Shown here: in pieces, positions 61,955-64,000 of the stretch
Layout: each line of letters opens with the position of its first letter
Position numbering within the stretch: the first letter of the stretch is position 1
Source of the DNA: JAEUIX01 sp964611125
GTDB lineage: Bacteria; Planctomycetota; Phycisphaerae; Phycisphaerales; UBA1924
DNA length: 64,000 bases
Reading direction: 5' to 3'
Assembly (NCBI GenBank): GCA_964611125.1
Contig: CAZSZO010000007.1
Span: forward strand, 1 to 64,000
Notes under the pieces: generated by a model
The model's input: only the letters and a program-made list of their open reading frames with translations
What the model was told of the DNA's origin: nothing
The model's database searches: none
Program-made: the position numbers and the translations under genes

Positions 61955-62301
61955 CCTTCGGCGGCGAGGCCGCCCGGCGCGCGGCGCGAGCACGGCTCGC
62001 GGGCGCGGGGGCGACCTCGCCGCGGGCGCGCCGTCGCGGCGCGCCGGCCCCCGTCGGTGCGGAGCCACGATCGCTTTGATCGTGCCGTTGGCGTCGGTCG
62101 CTCTTTGCGATCGCGCCCGGCCTGCGTTTCGCGCCGGCGGAAAACGAATGTGCTCGGGGCCGGTCGCGGGGCCGGCCCCGCGTGCTTTTTGAGCTCGCGG
62201 GCCCCCCCACGGGGTTCGGGGTTCCGCCGCGCCCGCCCTCCACGGGCCCCGCGCGATCGCGCAGGCTTGCCGCTCGGCTGCGGGCCTGCGATGATGGCCT
62301 G
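61955..62301 (+). other. 347-bp gap with a chain of perfect hairpins, no gene seen
   Basis: Five perfect inverted repeats occur in series: GGCGGC-GAG-GCCGCC (61960-61974), CGCGAGC-ACG-GCTCGCG (61985-62001), GGCGCGCC-GTCGC-GGCGCGCC (62025-62045), CACGATC-GCTTT-GATCGTG (62066-62084) and the 18-bp palindrome at 62165-62182. The last is followed by TGCTTTTT and is listed as a terminator. No protein frame of normal codon character was found. The array suggests a structured RNA or long 3' leader region. Confidence 0.55.
62165..62190 (+). terminator. Palindromic terminator-like element
   Basis: CGCGGGGCCGGCCCCGCG (62165-62182) is an 18-bp palindrome followed by TGCTTTTT. It may end a transcript that begins at or before the Lys-rich peptide. 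With no spare loop bases the hairpin must open at its centre, so efficiency is uncertain. Confidence 0.5.
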
Positions 62302-62949
62302 ATGGATAATCCCCCCCCGGGGGCCAACCTGATCGTCCGAGAGCTCCGCCGGCGGTTCACCGGCGTGCTGTTCATTGAGGCGCCTGACGGCGCCCTCCAC
62401 GAGCCGGTCCGCTACATCATCGACGGGCGCGAGGGCGCGATCATCGTCGCCCCGGCCCGCTCGCTCGAAGACGCTGAGTCCATCGTGCTCTTCGCCCCTG
62501 AGGAGCGCGACGACGCCGCGCAGGTCCTCATCACGCCCGAAGAGATCGCCGACTGGCGGGGCAGCGAGGCCTGCGACCGCTGGTCCGCCCATCACGGCAG
62601 GGCCCCGGGCGCCCGCTGGTACACCTGCGCTGTCGCCGGCTGCCGCCTGGGGAGCGAGGTTTGCGACGCCGATGAGGTTGATCTCCGTAATCCGCTGATC
62701 GCCGCCGAGCCGCGGCTCTGCCGCTTCGCCATGGCCGATCGCGCTCGGCTGGGCGCCCTCGCGGCCCGCGTTGAAGGGCGGCCGGTGCCCGACGCGGTCT
62801 GCGTCGGTGTCGATCACCTTGGCCTGTCGCTGCGGGGGCCGCTCGGGGTGCTGCGCATCGAATTCGATTCGCCTGCACGCGCCGAGCCCGAGGCCCAGGC
62901 GGCCATCTCCAGGCTGCTCAGCGGGGCGGACCCGCGCGCGGACGCCTAG
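62302..62949 (+). CDS. Protein of unknown function, split-barrel-like
   Basis: A 215-residue soluble protein. The N-terminal half reads FTGVLFIEAPDGALHEPVRYIIDG and GAIIVAP, a pattern loosely like pyridoxamine-phosphate-oxidase split-barrel proteins. The C-terminal part includes RLGALAARVEGRPVPDAVCVGVDHLGLSL. The resemblance is weak and no cofactor residues can be identified. The ATG is the first with normal coding character. An upstream extension crosses the hairpin array and is rejected. Its stop TAG shares the CTAG with the convergent gene's stop. Confidence 0.62.
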   Translation: MDNPPPGANLIVRELRRRFTGVLFIEAPDGALHEPVRYIIDGREGAIIVAPARSLEDAESIVLFAPEERDDAAQVLITPEEIADWRGSEACDRWSAHHGRAPGARWYTCAVAGCRLGSEVCDADEVDLRNPLIAAEPRLCRFAMADRARLGALAARVEGRPVPDAVCVGVDHLGLSLRGPLGVLRIEFDSPARAEPEAQAAISRLLSGADPRADA

Positions 62950-64000
62950 CGCCCGCCCGGAGACGCCTTCGGGTCCGACGGGGTGAACGGACGGGCCGGG
63001 GCATACTTGATCCCGTACTGTGGGCGCGGCTGGTAGAGCATGCGGATCCACGCGATCGCCTGCTGATACCGCCGATCGTCGCGGGACCTGAAAGTCGGCT
63101 TCCACGCGTCCCGCGCTTCGCCGCCGCGCAGCACCGCAGGGTGCTTGAAGACCGCCTCCTCGCGCGGGAGGGCCGCCTGGATCAGCGGCGATTTCTCAGG
63201 GTTCTCAAAGTCGAGCAGCGGCGCCCCGTCGGAGGTGCGGAACTGCGAGAGGATGTAGAAGTTCGTTGAAACCACCGCATCCGAGCTCGGCCGCTTGGCC
63301 GCCAGGATGAGCCGCCCCGCCTCCGAACCGCCATGACACGCCGCCGTTGCGCAGGAGTTCAGCAGCCAGGTCCGCTGCACGTCGTCACGGAAGACCCGCA
63401 GCGACTCGGGCTGCTCCAGCACCCGCACCTGCGGGTACAGATCCCGGGCCCGCACCCGGAACAGCAGGTCGAGTTGCTCGCGCGGCGACAGCCGATACAC
63501 CGCCTCCCGCCCTTCCCGACCCGTCGGCAGCGCCGGATGCCCGTTGAACCGGTCCAGCAGCGACGTGATCACCTCCCGCGGGATCTCCAGCCGCGGCGGC
63601 TTGGCGAGATCGACCTCGTAAACCTTGATCAGGTTGATGTCGTCGGGCGACAAGTAGGGGAACGGCTCGAAGAGCGTTCCCGACCGGAGGCCCTGTCGCC
63701 CGTCGTCGGGCCTGCTCGACGGGCGCGCGGCGTCAGAGCCGTCAACCCCGGCCGGTGGGGCGGAGGGGGCGCCGTCGATGGGTCGCGTGCGCGACTTGTC
63801 GCGCAGGTCGATCTGCTTGAGCACCAGCTGGCGCTGCCGCATCACCGGGCCGCTGGTCGGTTGGCGCTTCAGCAGCGCATCAAGCTCAAGCAGCGCTGTG
63901 TCGAGTTGCTGGCGTGCGACGAGCCATTCGCACAGGCGAAGCAGCGCGTCGACATCCTCGTCGTCGATGGTCTTGCGGAGCTCCGTGTAGCGCTCTAGCA
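62946..64000 (-). CDS. Protein with Cx4CH motif, 5' end outside window
   Basis: The visible part is about 350 residues and remains open through base 64000, so the start lies beyond the window. The N-terminal visible portion is helical and TPR-like (DALLRLCEWLVARQQLDTALLELDALLKRQP). A disordered linker follows, then a domain with NSCATAACHGG, a Cx4CH pattern that resembles the haem-binding or metal-binding CHGG of planctomycete cytochrome-like domains but with two extra residues. The C-terminal part is rich in Arg/Pro. No family is recognised. Its TAG stop overlaps the convergent gene's stop in a CTAG. Confidence 0.68.
   Translation of the reverse strand, partial: LERYTELRKTIDDEDVDALLRLCEWLVARQQLDTALLELDALLKRQPTSGPVMRQRQLVLKQIDLRDKSRTRPIDGAPSAPPAGVDGSDAARPSSRPDDGRQGLRSGTLFEPFPYLSPDDINLIKVYEVDLAKPPRLEIPREVITSLLDRFNGHPALPTGREGREAVYRLSPREQLDLLFRVRARDLYPQVRVLEQPESLRVFRDDVQRTWLLNSCATAACHGGSEAGRLILAAKRPSSDAVVSTNFYILSQFRTSDGAPLLDFENPEKSPLIQAALPREEAVFKHPAVLRGGEARDAWKPTFRSRDDRRYQQAIAWIRMLYQPRPQYGIKYAPARPFTPSDPKASPGGR

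Noticed and set aside
60963..62300. Recent horizontal transfer of the dapB to hairpin region
   Set aside because: The word usage there looks somewhat different (many GCGC and GATCGC), but no mobile gene or boundary repeat is seen, and the impression is by eye only.

Overview
The window is a very GC-rich, gene-dense bacterial chromosome segment. It most likely comes from a Planctomycetota bacterium near the class Phycisphaerae. This is an inference from gene content: a PEP-CTERM-like exported protein, a Ser/Thr kinase fused to a haem-type sensor, tandem zinc-ribbon membrane proteins, an HGD-like enzyme, class II KdsA, and stacked SPFH/ABC genes. There is no phage, transposon, CRISPR array or rRNA. 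Two tRNAs are present, Ser(CGA) and Leu(GAG). Both end without an encoded CCA.

Layout. 1-5.5 kb: a DNA ligase-associated cassette (MBL exonuclease, ATP-dependent ligase, Lhr-type helicase) joined by ATGA overlaps, followed by tRNA-Ser. 6-17.5 kb: housekeeping and orphan genes (exported sorting-signal protein, Nudix hydrolase, glyA, two zinc-ribbon membrane proteins, homogentisate dioxygenase-like protein, kdsA, a pair of paralogous membrane-anchored proteins, cysteine dioxygenase, a nuclease-fold protein). 17.5-28.3 kb: a Fur-family regulator divergent from a membrane glycosyltransferase and flippase-like pair, then nadE, a YeiH-type permease, an M32 carboxypeptidase, an IMPase-family phosphatase and asnS. 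28.4-36.4 kb: sensor kinase, M14 and gluzincin-type exported proteins, a GH10-like protein lacking catalytic acids, and purC. 36.4-46.4 kb: a six-gene minus-strand operon with three SPFH/Band-7 proteins followed by an ABC ATPase, a giant ABC-2 permease and an unknown membrane-anchored protein. A second ABC-2-like permease diverges from it. 48.3-50.7 kb: a small membrane protein, a glycosyltransferase and an unknown protein. 50.8-58.9 kb: tRNA-Leu, then a chemosensory operon cheB-cheW-cheR-cheA-cheX-cheY-fapA with no receptor or flagellar gene. 58.9-64 kb: an M16-like protein without zinc ligands, a membrane-anchored unknown, dapB, a 20-residue Lys-rich peptide, a hairpin-rich gap, and two unknowns, the last of which runs off the window.

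The most general signal is regulatory. At least eleven genes that lack a Shine-Dalgarno sequence carry a TAnnnT hexamer ending 5-9 nt before their start codon, on both strands. This is what leaderless transcription would look like. Genes inside operons instead carry GGAGG-like sites and often overlap by 1-4 nt. The best candidates for an undescribed system are the SPFH trio plus ABC transporter operon and the membrane kinase with a periplasmic-type c-haem domain.
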